A stretch of 64,000 nucleotides of DNA from Melieria omissa (taxonomy: Eukaryota; Arthropoda; Insecta; Diptera; Ulidiidae), in the NCBI GenBank assembly GCA_963971225.1, contig OZ020267.1, positions 7,095,574 to 7,159,573 on the forward strand, read 5' to 3'. Made by a program: the position numbers and the translations under genes. Of the stretch, positions 1-11,198 are shown piece after piece (position 1 is the stretch's first letter; each line of letters starts with the position of its first letter). The notes below the pieces were generated by a model, which was not told where the DNA came from, searched no databases, and worked only from the letters and a program-made list of their open reading frames with translations.

Positions 1-20
1 TTGGATGTTGAAATTTTAAC

Positions 21-1016
21 ATGGAGCAAAGAGCTCCATTAAATTCCACGAAAAAATTTATAAAAGTGCATCAGAAACATTCCGAATGATGCAGCAAGCG
101 AATGGCAATGCTTGTTTATCAAGATTAAATGTTTGTTTTTATGGCATAAACGTTTTGTGGATGGCAGAGAGTCGCTGGAAGATGAAATAAAATAAGGAAG
201 ACCAATTTCAGTTCGGACGCCGGAAATGATCCAGAAAGTTCGTGATTTTATTGCAGAAGACCGCAATGCTTCACTGAAAATGGTGGAAGAGGCCTTAAAC
301 ATCAACAGAGAAACTATCCGACTCATTCTTCACCAGGATTTGTGCAAAACAAAGGTCTGCGCAAAATTTGTCCCACACACATTGAACGAGGAGCAAAAAT
401 TAATGAGAGTCAGTCATTCTACAGACATCGTTGCAGCCGCAGAAAATGATCCAAACTTCCTAAAAACAATTGAAAACGATCCAGAAACCAAGCGTCAAAG
501 TGCGGAATGGAAACCAAAAAAACTCACCACAAGCCCAAAAAAAACACGAAAAGTTTCATCAAAAATCAAAACAATGCTCATCACATTCTTCGATAGCAAA
601 GAAATTATCCACAAAGAATTTGTTCCCACTGGTCAAACAGTTACTGCCACATATGACCTCGAAGTTTTGAAGCGTTTGATGGCCAGAATTCGTCGTATTC
701 GACCAGAATACCGCGATCCGAAAAGTTGGTCTCTGTTGCACGATAATGCACCGAGTCACACAGCACTCATTCTTCGTAAATTTTTGGCTCGGAATCAGGT
801 CTGTGTGTTGAATCACCTGATTTGGCACCGTGCGATTTCTCTTTGTTCCCGAAACTGAAATTGAAGTTGAAAGGATGCTTTTTTGATGACATTCAGACCA
901 TACAACGTTCTTCGACGAGGGCACTGGAGGAAATTCCGAAAAATGAGCTGGAACACGCGTTTGAATCACTATTAAATCGATGTAACAAGTGTATTGAATC
1001 AGGATGAGAATATTTC
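21..1016 (+). pseudogene. Broken mariner-type transposase
   Basis: Reading the three frames together gives a mariner (IS630-Tc1-mariner) transposase. The N-terminal helix-turn-helix half starts near the ATG at 21 and continues with RFVDGRESLEDE at about 150-190. Next come the SLKMVEEALNINRETIR segment, the second catalytic motif HDNAPSH at 737-757, and the APCDF motif holding the third Asp near 826-840. It is dead: there is a frameshift near 50 and another near 135, an in-frame TAA at 193-195, and an internal deletion near 463-472. That deletion removes the TGDETW-type motif holding the first catalytic Asp. A further short deletion near 815 removes the PPYS residues before PDLAPCD and shifts the frame. 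The 5' inverted repeat lies outside the window or at its edge, and I could not identify the 3' repeat. Subfamily not assigned. Confidence 0.9.
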
Positions 1017-1924
1017 GAATTAATATACCGAAAAATTAGCAGATATCGTGTTGTAATTGTGTTTTCTAGAGGCTGACTTAATACATAATTGTCGCACTGC
1101 GTAGGTCTTGTGTATATTAAACTGCTTCAATGGAACCAAACGATTAATTCGAAATTTTTAGTATGAAAAACTAATGAAACTGGACCAAGCAATGAAAGAA
1201 AAACGGTCAGAATTGGCAAAACGCAAATGAATCTTGGTGGTGAAGAAGGCTGTTGGTTATTTTTGGTGCTTGGTTAGAAATTTATATCACATTCATAGCT
1301 CTGACTTTGCAACATCAGAACTCCATTTATTTCAAACTTTGCAAAACTCTTTGAATTATACAAATTTCAGTAATTATATCACTTAATAATATCACTAATT
1401 ATCACTTTAAATCTGATATGCTTTAATTTTTTGCTAATAAGGACCGAAAGATCTTAGAGCACAAAATCATGGAGTTGTCAGGAAGATGGCAAAAGGTCAT
1501 AACAAGGAACGGAAAAATGTATCAAAGTTCCTTGAATAAAGAAATTTAGATTTATGTATTTTATGCTACAAAACGGAAATTACTTGTTTGTCAACCCAAT
1601 CAAATTCATTAATTGTATTGAGTTGAAGTAGATATAAATGAAGATGAAGAAGACTAAAAAGCGATAATTTCTGGATAAAGATGAACAACATTGGATATTG
1701 CATGGAATCTGTTACGTTGAAAGAGTCCAGTGAACATTGCTATGTTGTCGTATAAAGTTCTACACAGAAAATACTTAAAGTAAATCAAAACTGAGACTTC
1801 AGTTCAGTCAAATTTGAACAAAAGCTTCTTGGAACTGAAAGATACAAACCTCTGAAATGTTAAAGGGTTCTTGATGACTTAGATAGACTTATTAATACTT
1901 ACTTAACTGACCATAACAATTACC
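1017..1924. other. Non-coding AT-rich stretch
   Basis: No gene, RNA or clear repeat seen. The first bases probably include the 3' untranslated part of the mariner copy. Confidence 0.5.
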
Positions 1925-2205
1925 GCGTTATGATCTGCCGTAGAGTTCTCTTCGGGCGCCTCTTCTTTGCGCGACCCTTCTCAAGTTGGTCACACTACCA
2001 CAGAAGATAGGGCCACCTCAACTTGGTCCTTCCACCGGAGACACGATCTCCCTCTTCGTCTTCGACCTCTTACAACCGCATCCAACACTTTTTTCACCAG
2101 AGCTTCATCGTCCAAACGGCGGGCATGGCCAAGTCAGAGTAGCCACTGGAGGTTGGTTGATTCGCTGTGCTACGTCCAGGTCAGTTTATACAGCTCGTTG
2201 TTCTT
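1925..2205 (-). pseudogene. C-terminal tail of a non-LTR reverse transcriptase (degenerate)
   Basis: On the minus strand, from 2200 down to 1925, the sequence reads ELYKL, then DLDVAQRIN, LGHARRLDDEALVKKV, GRRRRGRSCLRWKDQVE, and after a frameshift TNLRRVAQRR. This order matches the C-terminal tail after the RT domain of endonuclease/reverse transcriptase proteins common in arthropod genomes (RTE- or Jockey-like). That tail has a LGHV.RM.DE segment, an RRRGRP.LRW.D segment and an NWR..AQ.R segment. Two frameshifts and an internal stop make it non-functional. The catalytic YxDD region was not recognised upstream (2206-2460). Family assignment below this level is uncertain. Confidence 0.65.
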
Positions 2206-4737
2206 GTTAATAGTTCAACTTAACACATTAAGGACTGCAAAGAAATCTGTAAGACATACGCCTGGGACCGCACGTTTTTCCATTCCACCAATGGGATCGT
2301 CTGGTCAACAGCCTTGGAGATAGTAGGATACAATGTATGAAAGTAAGTCCATCCGTAACAGACGGAACGCGAAACACGAGAGAACTTGTGAGCGGTCCTT
2401 TATGTGTTAATTTTGTTTGGATCCAAGCAATAATACCCTCCGCGATATTTTCCAATCGCTATTAAGTTCAAATGCCTACACACTTGTAGTTGCAGTTAAT
2501 TTAAATATGGTACACTATAGTGTTAAACGCCATTTAATCGCTGTTCAGTTGAACTTTCAGTTCGTCACGTTACCTAAATATCGCTTGTAATGAGCTACGC
2601 TACAGTCAAACCTTGATTACTCGAGCATTCCCACTCAATCCAATGTTATATTCGAATTGTACACTAACTCAATGCCACTTTAATCACAGCTTAGTATCAC
2701 CAAAACGCTCATAAGTTAACCAATCACCTCAACTCCAAGCCAAATTACGATGACAACTTTATTGCCATTTTTTTTTTTTTATTACGTTTTTCCAATCTCT
2801 ACAGCCACAACCTTATGTAGCAAAGACTTTGCCCCCTGTCGTCGACTTACATTTTTACACGTTGCAACGCCATTAACTGACATTTATTTCAGCTAAAAAC
2901 GGCAACGCTCAAATAATGATATTCTCCATGGAAATTTGTCGACGGCAAATCGTTGACTTTGTGGCGCTCACACATTTTGCCTTTCCATATTCCGTCGATT
3001 CGCGGCATTCGCTCGCTGTCGACGCCAATGAAATGTCAACAATGCACACAGCAGCGGTTTTCGCAAATCAGTTGCAAACGCGATTGAACGGACGCAAGAT
3101 GTACGGCCCGCAAACGCTGCGCAAATATTGCGAAAATTCGTCTTCTTCTTCTTATTCGTTTGTCGTCTTCCAAGACTGCAACAAATTGAGACGCAGCCTG
3201 GCCGCGCGTAATTAATTGCTCGACGCGGCGTTGTCAACAATCGACCAAAGTGTATTTGTTATTGTTGTTGTTATTTGTCATTGTTGCTACGATCGAGAAG
3301 CGAGAAGGTACGTGCGGGTTAATTAGTGGAATTTCATTAAAAATTCACATTAGACATTCGCATCAATCGGCCGTGTGCGCCAGAACGCCAGAAGATTCGA
3401 ACGCACGAGACTAGATCGACCTTGCCGTGCTTAAAGTGGTTTTGTTGTTATTATTATTGTTGTGTTGTTGTTGTTGTGCGGTTCATTGTTGCTTTTCTAC
3501 ACAGACATTCATTACGTGGTTCCCCGACCTCCCCAGCGTGCAGCGGCGCCATCGATTATATGTAATTTTGTATCTTGTTGCGGTGGGGCGAGGCGAGGCG
3601 GGTTGGCGCATTGTAAAGTCGCCGCTTAATTGTTGTACACGTTGCATGAATGAGTGTCGCGTTGTCTTAATTTAATTTTCCATTTATTTATAAATTCTCG
3701 ATTGTTGTTTTTGCTTTTGACTAAACCGTAGCTGCAGTCGATTTCTCAGAGCGTTTCCAGTGTCACAGCAGCAATGCAACCCGACAATTCCAGGCAGTGC
3801 ACAGTGGGTGTGGTTGGGTGGGCGGCAACCGTCGTTGTCATCGTTACAGTTGCATTTCCACATTTATTGTTTTTGTGATTTATTTTTATACTACAGATTT
3901 TTTAAAACGTGCTTCCCCATTATTGGCGCAACTTAATGAAATTTTGCTTTCGTTTTACTTGTTTGCAATTATTTTTTTTGTTGTTTTTAATTATTTGTTT
4001 TCATTTGTTTACACGCGAGTTATGTAAACTGGCCGTTTTTGTCATTCGGTATTTCGCCGAAACGTATTTCGTTGTTGTATTCGCTGGAACGCAAAAATGT
4101 TTTCATTCTCATTTGCTGTTTACGCGAATGAGTTTGCGAAAGCTTTTATGACATTTGCGCACAAAAACCACACACAAACACAGCCACCGACAACGACTGT
4201 GTACATTCCCTTATTGCGTTGTTTTATCTTCGATGGTTGCGCATTCAGAAGTTTTTAATGCAATGCTGTCAAAATGTGCATTAAAATATTTGCCAAATTA
4301 TTTCACTAAAAGCGAAAATTAAAATTTTCAATTGAATTGTGTAAAATCTTTTAATTGCATCCAATTTATGTTTGTATTTTATGTTTTTTAGAATAGAATG
4401 CCAAATTGAATATGAATTTGTTTGGTATTTTTAGGAATTTGAAGCAAAACATTTTAGTTTGCTTCAAGAAATATTACTCTTCAAAGTGTAGAATCCGCCT
4501 CGGTCATTAGGTCTATCTAGGGTTTTCCAATAAGGATGGGTCAATGCTGAAATGGAGTCAGACAAGCTGTGAATGATTTCCAGAAATTAGGCTCAAGTTT
4601 AGTTGGCTCTCGCATTAACCAAATTTTATACTGAAGAATGTAGAAAATCCCTGAGCACAGCTCCTAAAAAACTCTGGAGCATCTTCTTCTCTGCAGTTGT
4701 CTTGTCTGTGAAATAGGCTACGTCTAACTTATAATTT
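2206..4737. other. Non-coding, microsatellite-rich; no gene seen
   Basis: A poly-T run near 2768 and (GTT)n-type runs at about 3256-3280 and 3435-3480. The ORFs here (for example 2916-3215 and 3427-3675) have biased low-complexity composition and no family resemblance. This may be native intronic sequence of the gene ending in fray, but no splice evidence proves it. Confidence 0.5.
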
Positions 4738-5925
4738 AGGAGTCCAGGGACGCTCATTGTGGTACGTACAAGTTCTTACTAAAACTCGCCCAGTATTATG
4801 ACGTCTTTGCATATCAATACCCAATCGATTTCTTAAGAAAACTCCGTGCTGCATCAGCATTGACTGAATCGACCATTTAATGTCTCAAAACCGGTCATTC
4901 CAACCTGTCTGCCTACAACGAAAGATTTCTTTGACAACTGAACTTATTAAGCAGCCTAGGAATAGGCATTTTTAGGAATAGAACACACTTTGGCCAGTGA
5001 CACCCATTATGGTAAGTAAAAGTTCTTACTAAAATTCCCCCAATATGTGGAATCAATCGACCTTTTTAATGTCTCCCAAACCGGTCAGTCTCACTTCAAC
5101 GAATGATTTGTTTGACAACTGAACTTATTAAGCAGTTTTTCAGTTTCTATGAGATCGAAGTGGCATTTCTAGGAATAGAGCACACTTAGGCCAGTGACAA
5201 CCAATGTGGTAAGTACAAGTTCTTACTAAAATTCCCCTAATATGATGACATCTTTGCATATCATACCCAATCGATTTATAAAGAAAACTCCGTCCTGTCT
5301 CAGCACGGAATGAATCGGCTTTTCAAATGCCCCTAAAACCGGTCAGTCTTACTAACCTGTCTACCTAAAACGAAAGATTTTTTGACAACTGAACTTATTT
5401 AGCAGTCTTCCAGTTTCGATGAGATCGAAGTGGTATTTCTAGGAATAGAGCACACTTAGGCCAGTAACGCTCATTGTGGTAAGTATAAGTTCTTACTAAA
5501 ATTCCCCTAATATGATGACATCTTTGCATATCATACCCAATCGATTTCCAAAGAAAACTCCGTCCTGTATCAGTATGGACTCAATCGACATTTTTAATGT
5601 CTCTCAAAACCGGTCAGTCTCACTTCAACGAAAGATTTATTTGACAACTGAACTTATTAAACAGCCTTCCAGTTTCGATGAGATCGAAGTGGCATTTTTA
5701 GGTATAGGGGACACTTAGGCCAGTAACGCTCATTGTGGTAAGTAGAAGTTCTTACTAAAATTCGCTAAGTATGATGACATCTTTGCATATCACTTCCCAA
5801 TCGATTTCTAAACGAAACGCCGTGTTGCATCAGCATGGACTCAATCGACCTTTCTAATGTCCCTCAAAACCGGTCAGTCTTAGTCACCTGTTTACCTACA
5901 ATGAAAGATTTATTCGACAACTGAA
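4738..5925. repeat. Tandem array, ~255-bp unit, 5 copies
   Basis: Five copies begin around 4738, 4995, 5190, 5461 and 5718. The marker GGTAAGTA-like word falls at 4761, 5011, 5208, 5478 and 5737, so spacings are 250, 197, 270 and 259. Each unit has a CTTTGCATATCA word, CCAATCGATTT, AAACCGGTCAGTCT and TTGACAACTGAACTTATT. Copy 2 has an internal deletion of about 55 bases. The unit includes a CACACTTAGGCCAGT...CATTGTGGTA segment like the 3' untranslated tail of the I-like element at 28905. Confidence 0.85.
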
Positions 5926-6344
5926 AAGATACCAGACTTGTTTAACAAATGAGAAAGTGGTGACTAGCAAAAAACAAAAGGTATACATATTATATTACAG
6001 AAAAGATCATTACTGCTCGTGGTGCTTGTAAGCCTTAAACAATATTAATATTTATACTATTGAGAATTTACCTTAAGTGTTAGGCAAAAGGTTTCACCCC
6101 TCTCCAGGTAATTCAGCCATATGTTTAGACTGAGGCATGAACAATGTTATAACATGATTTGAACGTTGCTATAAGGTATCGATTGTTATAGAACGTGAAG
6201 CAAAAACTGTCTTCTCTCTCGAGGTAACTCTGCCATATTTCTAGACTGAGACATAAATAATGGTGGTGTGGTTATTGCATAATCGGCAGCTCTTGATGTT
6301 CTTGATGTCTATTAAGAATGATCTTCTTTTTTTGTTTTTCTCTA
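5926..6344. other. Non-coding; nothing recognised
   Basis: AT-rich sequence with a short imperfect repeat (GAGGTAACTCTGCCATAT near 6219 resembles CAGGTAATTCAGCCATAT near 6105). No gene seen. Confidence 0.4.
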
Positions 6345-6615
6345 GAACGAGATTGCGCACGCTGGGTTCAGATGTTATGAGAATGGACGAAGTTCATTCT
6401 CTCGCCCTGTTTGATCTCATTAATGAGTCCGGGAAATATGCTCAGGAGAATCCATAACTCCCTCTCCCCTTCCACCCACTTTCTCTTTTTCTTTTCCCAT
6501 TCCCATTTCCTCTATCAACCTTTTGTCCTGAGCCTTAAGTACAATGGACTATAGAGCCTGAGTGCTTGGGGTAATGACCTCCCTTAGGTTATTTCCTCGG
6601 CTCCCCTTCACATCC
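6345..6615 (+). pseudogene. Possible C-terminus and 3' tail of a non-LTR element
   Basis: The open frame ending with TAA at 6455-6457 reads TRLRTLGSDVMRMDEVHSLA, then FDLINESGKY. A short hydrophobic and acidic end of this kind (helix around a DLI/DLL core) closes many I- and Jockey-like ORF2 proteins after the last zinc finger. It is followed by a C/T-rich tail (6460-6620). No RT or RNase H motif is present, so this is a weak call. It could be chance. Confidence 0.3.
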
Positions 6616-6811
6616 ATCCATCCAAAAATAATCTTCGCTGAAACGATCATATTTTTGGCCTGTCAAAAGAAGCAGTCAAGTTCCTCGGCTTCCTAAAGCT
6701 AAACAAAAAATATTTTCAGTGCGTTTCAAAAATAAGTGTTGGCCATATCTTTTTAACCGTAGGAGTTTGCCATATCAGATCATCTTTTCGCGGAAATATC
6801 AATAATTCAAA

Positions 6812-7455
6812 ATGAGTGCTATATTTTTGAAGCGTTTCGAAGTAGTGTTTTGGGTAAACCCGCCAAAGTGTCCAAAATTAAAACCTCCACAAGTCACAAA
6901 ATACACAAAAACATCAGTTTCATTTGTAAGGAAGTGGATCAGTCGATTTATAGAGTTCGGAAATGTTGACGACAAACCACGGAGGTACAGGAAAAGAACC
7001 CCTCATATAAGGCGATAGTGTGGATGTTTGATAACACTCCAACTCTTAGCCTGAAGCTAACGAAGAAAAGATTGTCGCAGAAGAGAGTCGAAGTATCAAC
7101 GGTCACTATCCGACGCAGGCTTATGAAATCGGGCATTCCTCATAGAAGTACCAATGCGAAATCGCTATTGGGTAAAAACATGTGGAAAATCGTCTGAAAT
7201 GGGATAGAAACACTTTGGGGTGGAAACACTGAATTGGCCATGTCAAAGTCCAGATGCAAACCCAATTGAAAATGTTTGGTCCTTAATGAAGCCAAAGCTT
7301 AGAGGAAAAAGAATATCAACAACAAAACAGCTCATTTTGGCATTAAAAGGGATTTCGAGAGGGGTTTCTTTGGAGTACACTCAAAAATAAGCCAAAAATG
7401 TAACAAAAGATCCCAAGCTATTACTGACAACACCGGAGACTGGACAAGGTTTTGA
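6812..7455 (+). pseudogene. Tc1-like transposase, internally deleted
   Basis: The first frame (6812-7016) gives an N-terminal paired-type DNA-binding region: KLKPPQVTKYTKTSVSFVRK, then RFIEFGNVDDKPR. After a frameshift, bases 7021-7190 give a PTLSLK...STVTIRRRLMKSGI segment. A large deletion near 7195-7230 follows. From 7232 the C-terminus WPCQSPDANPIENVWSLMKP appears, and the protein closes with QAITDNTGDWTRF and a stop at 7453-7455. The last motif carries the third catalytic acid (NPIEN). The first Asp (SDES-type motif) and the second Asp (DNDPKH-type motif) are absent. The protein would be inactive. Confidence 0.85.
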
Positions 7456-7517
7456 TAATAATGCGAAAAAGATATTTGCACAGCCTTTCAGAAAATATAT
7501 ATAATTCATTACAATAC

Positions 7518-7973
7518 TGTCACGATAAGACAGTCTGTCGCTGTGCAAAGCAACCCTGTCGCTACGCGCCGTGCTATAATTCAATCTGGCAACGACGGCC
7601 GCGATAATAAGTGAAACTTTTAGGCCAACCTGGCAATGATGGAAACTTTTAGTCCAACCTGGCAATGATGGCCGCGATCATCATGGAAACCTTTAGTCCA
7701 CTCCGGAATGTGCGAGAACGATCTGCGCGATGGCCGGACAGGTATAAAAGGCAGCCGGGTGCGGCGCAGCAAGTCAGTCTGATTTTGACTAGTGAAGGTG
7801 CCACACGGAGTAATCAAGCAAATAATTAAGTGTAAAGACAGTGAAGTGTGAATCTGTGAAATAATGTGATAGTTGGTTTTTATTGACTGCGTTTGGATAA
7901 CTAAAGTTGTTTTATTTTCAAATTGCACAATCCAGTGATACGTAACAGCCCACTAGAGCTAGTATTCGTAACA
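7518..7973 (+). mobile_element. Probable solo LTR inside the Tc1 element
   Basis: The block starts TGTCACGATA (7518) and ends with CGTAACA either at 7947 or at 7973, giving TG...CA termini typical of LTRs. It contains a GC-rich U3-like half with short internal direct repeats (AACCTGGCAATGATGG twice, 7626-7669), a TATA box and an initiator. No second LTR, primer-binding site or internal coding region is nearby. I could not find a clean target duplication, so the exact borders are uncertain. Superfamily (Gypsy or BEL/Pao) not determined. Confidence 0.6.
7743..7778 (+). promoter_or_regulatory. LTR core promoter: TATA box plus initiator
   Basis: TATAAAAG at 7743-7750 is followed by TCAGT at 7774-7778. 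The presumed start base A7776 is 33 bases downstream of the first T of the TATA box. This is the spacing and sequence of an arthropod TATA/Inr promoter. Confidence 0.65.
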
Positions 7974-8046
7974 ACCTTCTTTTGTAAGTTTTATAAGCAA
8001 CACTTATTTTTGAAACGCACTGTATATCCTGATCCATACAGAGCGA

Positions 8047-8148
8047 TTGTGGAATGGTCTCCCTGCAGATATTTTCCCCAGCACTTATGATCTCCATAAA
8101 TTCTTCAGCCTTTCTCCCAACCAAGATATCCCTCCTGAACCAGCGTAA
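8047..8148 (+). pseudogene. Short C-terminal fragment of a Jockey-like ORF2
   Basis: The frame reads LWNGLPADIFPSTYDLHKFF and ends with a stop after PPEPA. A LWN.LP..VFP..Y.L..F segment is the usual end of the RT C-terminal region of Jockey-clade ORF2 proteins. Only about 30 residues remain, next to the right end of the Tc1 element. That element may have inserted into or beside this fragment. Confidence 0.45.
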
Positions 8149-8432
8149 TGCCTCGCATTTAAAGGGGGTATCCTCTGCGCGTTGGCTCGTTTAATAAAAA
8201 AACATGGTTAGAACACAACTACAAGGCATCGATTCATATAGACCACTTCACCATTTTCAGATACTAACGAAGACTTTAAAGGTTTATGCTGCAGCTTTGG
8301 TTCTGTTGAATTTTCTTCACCTATGTTATCATTGGTCTTCCTTCGACCCATTTGCCATAAATTCTTCTTCTTCTTCTTGACTGGCACGACAGCCCGATTA
8401 CGAGACTAAGGCCTAGGTACCCGCAACCAACC

Positions 8433-8686
8433 GTGTTGTGCGTGCGAAGTTTTTACAAGGTTGGAAGGGACCTACAGTTTTATGCCGATTCCGAACAGCA
8501 ATTGGGAGCTTTTTCATAGGCAATTTTACCCTCAGATGTTTGTCATTTCCTGCTGAGAGGACAGCCGCCGAAAGAAACATTTTTGTTTTTCTGGTTTTTT
8601 TTTCCGGTGTTAAAGCAACGGAGTATTGAACTCGCGGAGTCTTGACTCGTTGTCCAACGCACTAGCCAGCTGAGCTACGGCGGCTG
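8433..8686 (-). mobile_element. tRNA-derived SINE, family A, copy 1
   Basis: Read on the minus strand it starts GGCAGCCGCCG, then has a pol III A box TAGCTCAGCTGG (8666-8677) and a degenerate B box GAGTTCAATACTCC. A body follows with GGCGGCTGTCCTCTCAGC, AGGGTAAAATTGCCTATGAA and TTCGGAATCGGCATAAAAC, ending near the GTGCGTGCGAAG complement. The same order is found at 18597-18842 and 22421-22679. Confidence 0.85.
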
Positions 8687-10414
8687 CCACAAATTGTGAA
8701 TACCGAAATGGTAATCTACGAACGAGATATTCCAGACAACTTAGTCTTATTCATATTTTCAGCCGATTTGAGTCATTAAGTTCTTATCTAAAAAAATTAA
8801 AACAAATTTCTAATTAGTTAATGTTGGCAGTGCTGTGGCTTGAATCCATAAATCTCAGACTGTTTTTCTAGTACACTAATCACGGCGGCGGCGATCACAT
8901 GCAAAATGTTTATTTATTACCGTATTCGTACTTCACTTGCTAGATCCGATCGGACATTTTCAAGTGCAAATTATCTTAATGCAATGTGAATGAAATGGCA
9001 AAACAAAATATTCAAACGTGTACATTGAATGCCACAATTGTACGCGAAATAAACAAAATAATCGTGCAGACAGAATTAATTGCTACTGAAAATCAACCAA
9101 GAAACATTTCAAATAAAAACAACCAGCAACCAGTGTTGTGTTGTAATGTGAAAAATTACCTCTCCGCGCAAAAATGTAGAAATAATTTCGCCGCACAACA
9201 TTTACAAATTTACAAAACGAATTGCGCCAAAGTTCGCGTCATGCCAACCGCGCAAATAAATTAATTTGAACGTTGCAATGCAATAAATAATGTTTTTAAG
9301 CATTAGAGAAAACCGCAGCAGCGCGACATTTTCGATTCGCACCTGTTGTTGCATTTGCCAAAGCGCCGAATAGCGCCAACCAACCACAACAACAACCACA
9401 AAGCTAATATTTGCCAGATTTATGGGGGGCAACGTATGCGCTGATTTTCGCAGATACCCACAATTGAAGCGCGCAATTTCATATAAAAATCATAAAGCGT
9501 TCGTTTATTTCGGGAAATTGCTACAAATTGTATGAATCAAAAGCGCATTAAGTCGATCGCGCCGCCTTTGAAAGTAAATTTTTGAAATTTATGGCAAACG
9601 AAAGTGAAACACTTTAACGCTGAAACAGCAGCGCTACAATGCGATCTTTTCTAAAAATATATACATATACATTATAGTGGATACACACGTTAGTGTTGGA
9701 GGCCAGAACGGGCCCCACGCTTGCTGACGTCCAAAGCTCTCTGGTGGGCTGTGGTAAAGTGAAATGGTAAATTGTTGGGGGTTATGAATTTTGTATTATA
9801 TAATGTATGTGTGTGTGTGTACACTGAACGATAATTTCGTCAATAAATCAATCAGTGCATAATACAAATATTTATCTTTCGCATTAAGTTTCGCAGAAAG
9901 CCACGGCATATGGCAGCATTTTCGTTGGAAGTAATAAATTTTGTGATATCGCTTTTGATGCCGCTGGCTTTCTGCACTCTCGCCAAATATTGACTGCTCG
10001 TGCTCGTGTATGGAGTTGATTTCAAGTTTCTGCAACTTGCGCACAGCAACCAACAACACACAAGTGTAGAGATTAATGCTTGCAGCCTGCAGAAACTCTT
10101 ATGTCACAGAGTCACATGAAAATGTGACAAGTTATCAAACCGTTGTCACACAGGCTGACGTATGTCAACTTGAATAACGCTTTTTCGGCGATAATATTTG
10201 TACGAGTTTGAACAGGGGCGTTGAAAGCATTCAGTTGAAGTGAGTCTGTGTTATTGGGAAGAACTTGAGTCACAGAATTTTATGACAAAACACATTTTTT
10301 ATATGAGAATTACTAACGCGCTGATAACTGGCTTTAACTCTTAGAACTCATTCGCCAAATCTTTAAATAGCTGTAGGGGCCGCAGAAGTTAGTTATATAG
10401 TCACTGGTATAGAA
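8687..10414. other. Non-coding, probably native intronic or intergenic sequence
   Basis: Contains CAACAACC-type runs near 9380-9400, a GT run at 9807-9820 and no recognisable gene. The ORFs at 8986-9264 and 9796-10061 lack family features. Confidence 0.5.
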
Positions 10415-10905
10415 AATTATGTTGTAAATCATATTCAATCAAGTATTAGTATTCCTAAAGTATTCTATCATCTTTATGAACAAAAGTGTTGTAAAATTGT
10501 GCTTGATGTGATACCAATGTCCTATTTACTCATAAAAGTCAATTAAAAGTTTTCTCAAAAGAAGAAAGCGATTACATAGTCATGGCTCATAGTTGCTAAA
10601 AACATCAGAAATGAACCAAAATTATGTTGTGGATCATATCCAATCGAGAATCATAGTGTATTTTCTCTTTATACGTGAAAGTGATATGTAATCGATACTT
10701 ATAAACGCTTAGCTTACTCAAAAGCTATGGACCCACTTAAATTGTGATGATGATCAAATCCAAACGACGATCACAATGTATATTTTTAGTCATAGTTGTG
10801 AGAGTGTTTAGACTTTAAGCTCTTGAGTCATTTAAATTATGTTGATGATCAAATTAAATCGAGGATCACAATGTATTCTGTTTTTATTCATAGAAGTGAG
10901 AAGAG
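10415..10905. repeat. Four degenerate direct repeats
   Basis: Copies of an AATTATGTTG.TGATCAAAT.CAATCGAGGATCA-like segment occur at about 10417, 10620, 10739 and 10837. Spacings are near 200, 120 and 98 bases. Divergence between copies is high. Confidence 0.6.
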
Positions 10906-11084
10906 TTTCGACTTTTAATTGGAGTGATATTACGTCATCTATGAGAAATCAACGCCCCATTTTGCAGGGATCGGTCCTGTCTGTAGTCAGTGTTGCCAGA
11001 TCAAGAGATTTCCTCCTAGATTTAGGAGATTCTTGGCCTTTTAAGAAATTTTTTAGGAGGAAGAATTGTTTAGGAGAATTTATA

Positions 11085-11198
11085 TTAACCCATTGCTGCC
11101 GGGTACCAGTTCCGCCCATACGATTTTGATATTAAATAAATTTCATACACGACCTAGAATCGACCCAAAATGATCAGAAACAAAATTTCAGCTTTCTA
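11085..11198 (+). mobile_element. Left part of a piggyBac-like MITE
   Basis: TTAA at 11085-11088 is followed by CCCATTGCTGCCGGGTACC. The next ~100 bases match the complete MITE at 14539-14833 closely (short indels only), up to TTTCAGCTTTC. The match stops exactly at the TA where a mariner-like element is inserted (11197-11198). The right end is not securely recognised; GGCTGCATTAA at 12231-12241 is a possible decayed right terminus. Confidence 0.75.

Larger units (their letters stand above)
6717..8022 (+). mobile_element. Tc1-type transposon with 24-bp perfect inverted repeats, interrupted by an LTR
   Basis: The left end 6717-6740 starts CAGTGCGTTTCAAAAA. Its exact reverse complement is at 7999-8022 (24 of 24 bases). 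A TA dinucleotide follows the right end at 8023-8024; the left flank is TTTT, so the left TA is mutated or lost. Inside is a decayed transposase (6812-7455). Bases 7518-7973 do not belong to the element: they look like a solo LTR inserted into its 3' untranslated part. Confidence 0.85.

Noticed and set aside
2228..2455. Minus ORF upstream of the RT tail considered as its RT core
   Set aside because: No YxDD or other RT motif could be read in any frame.
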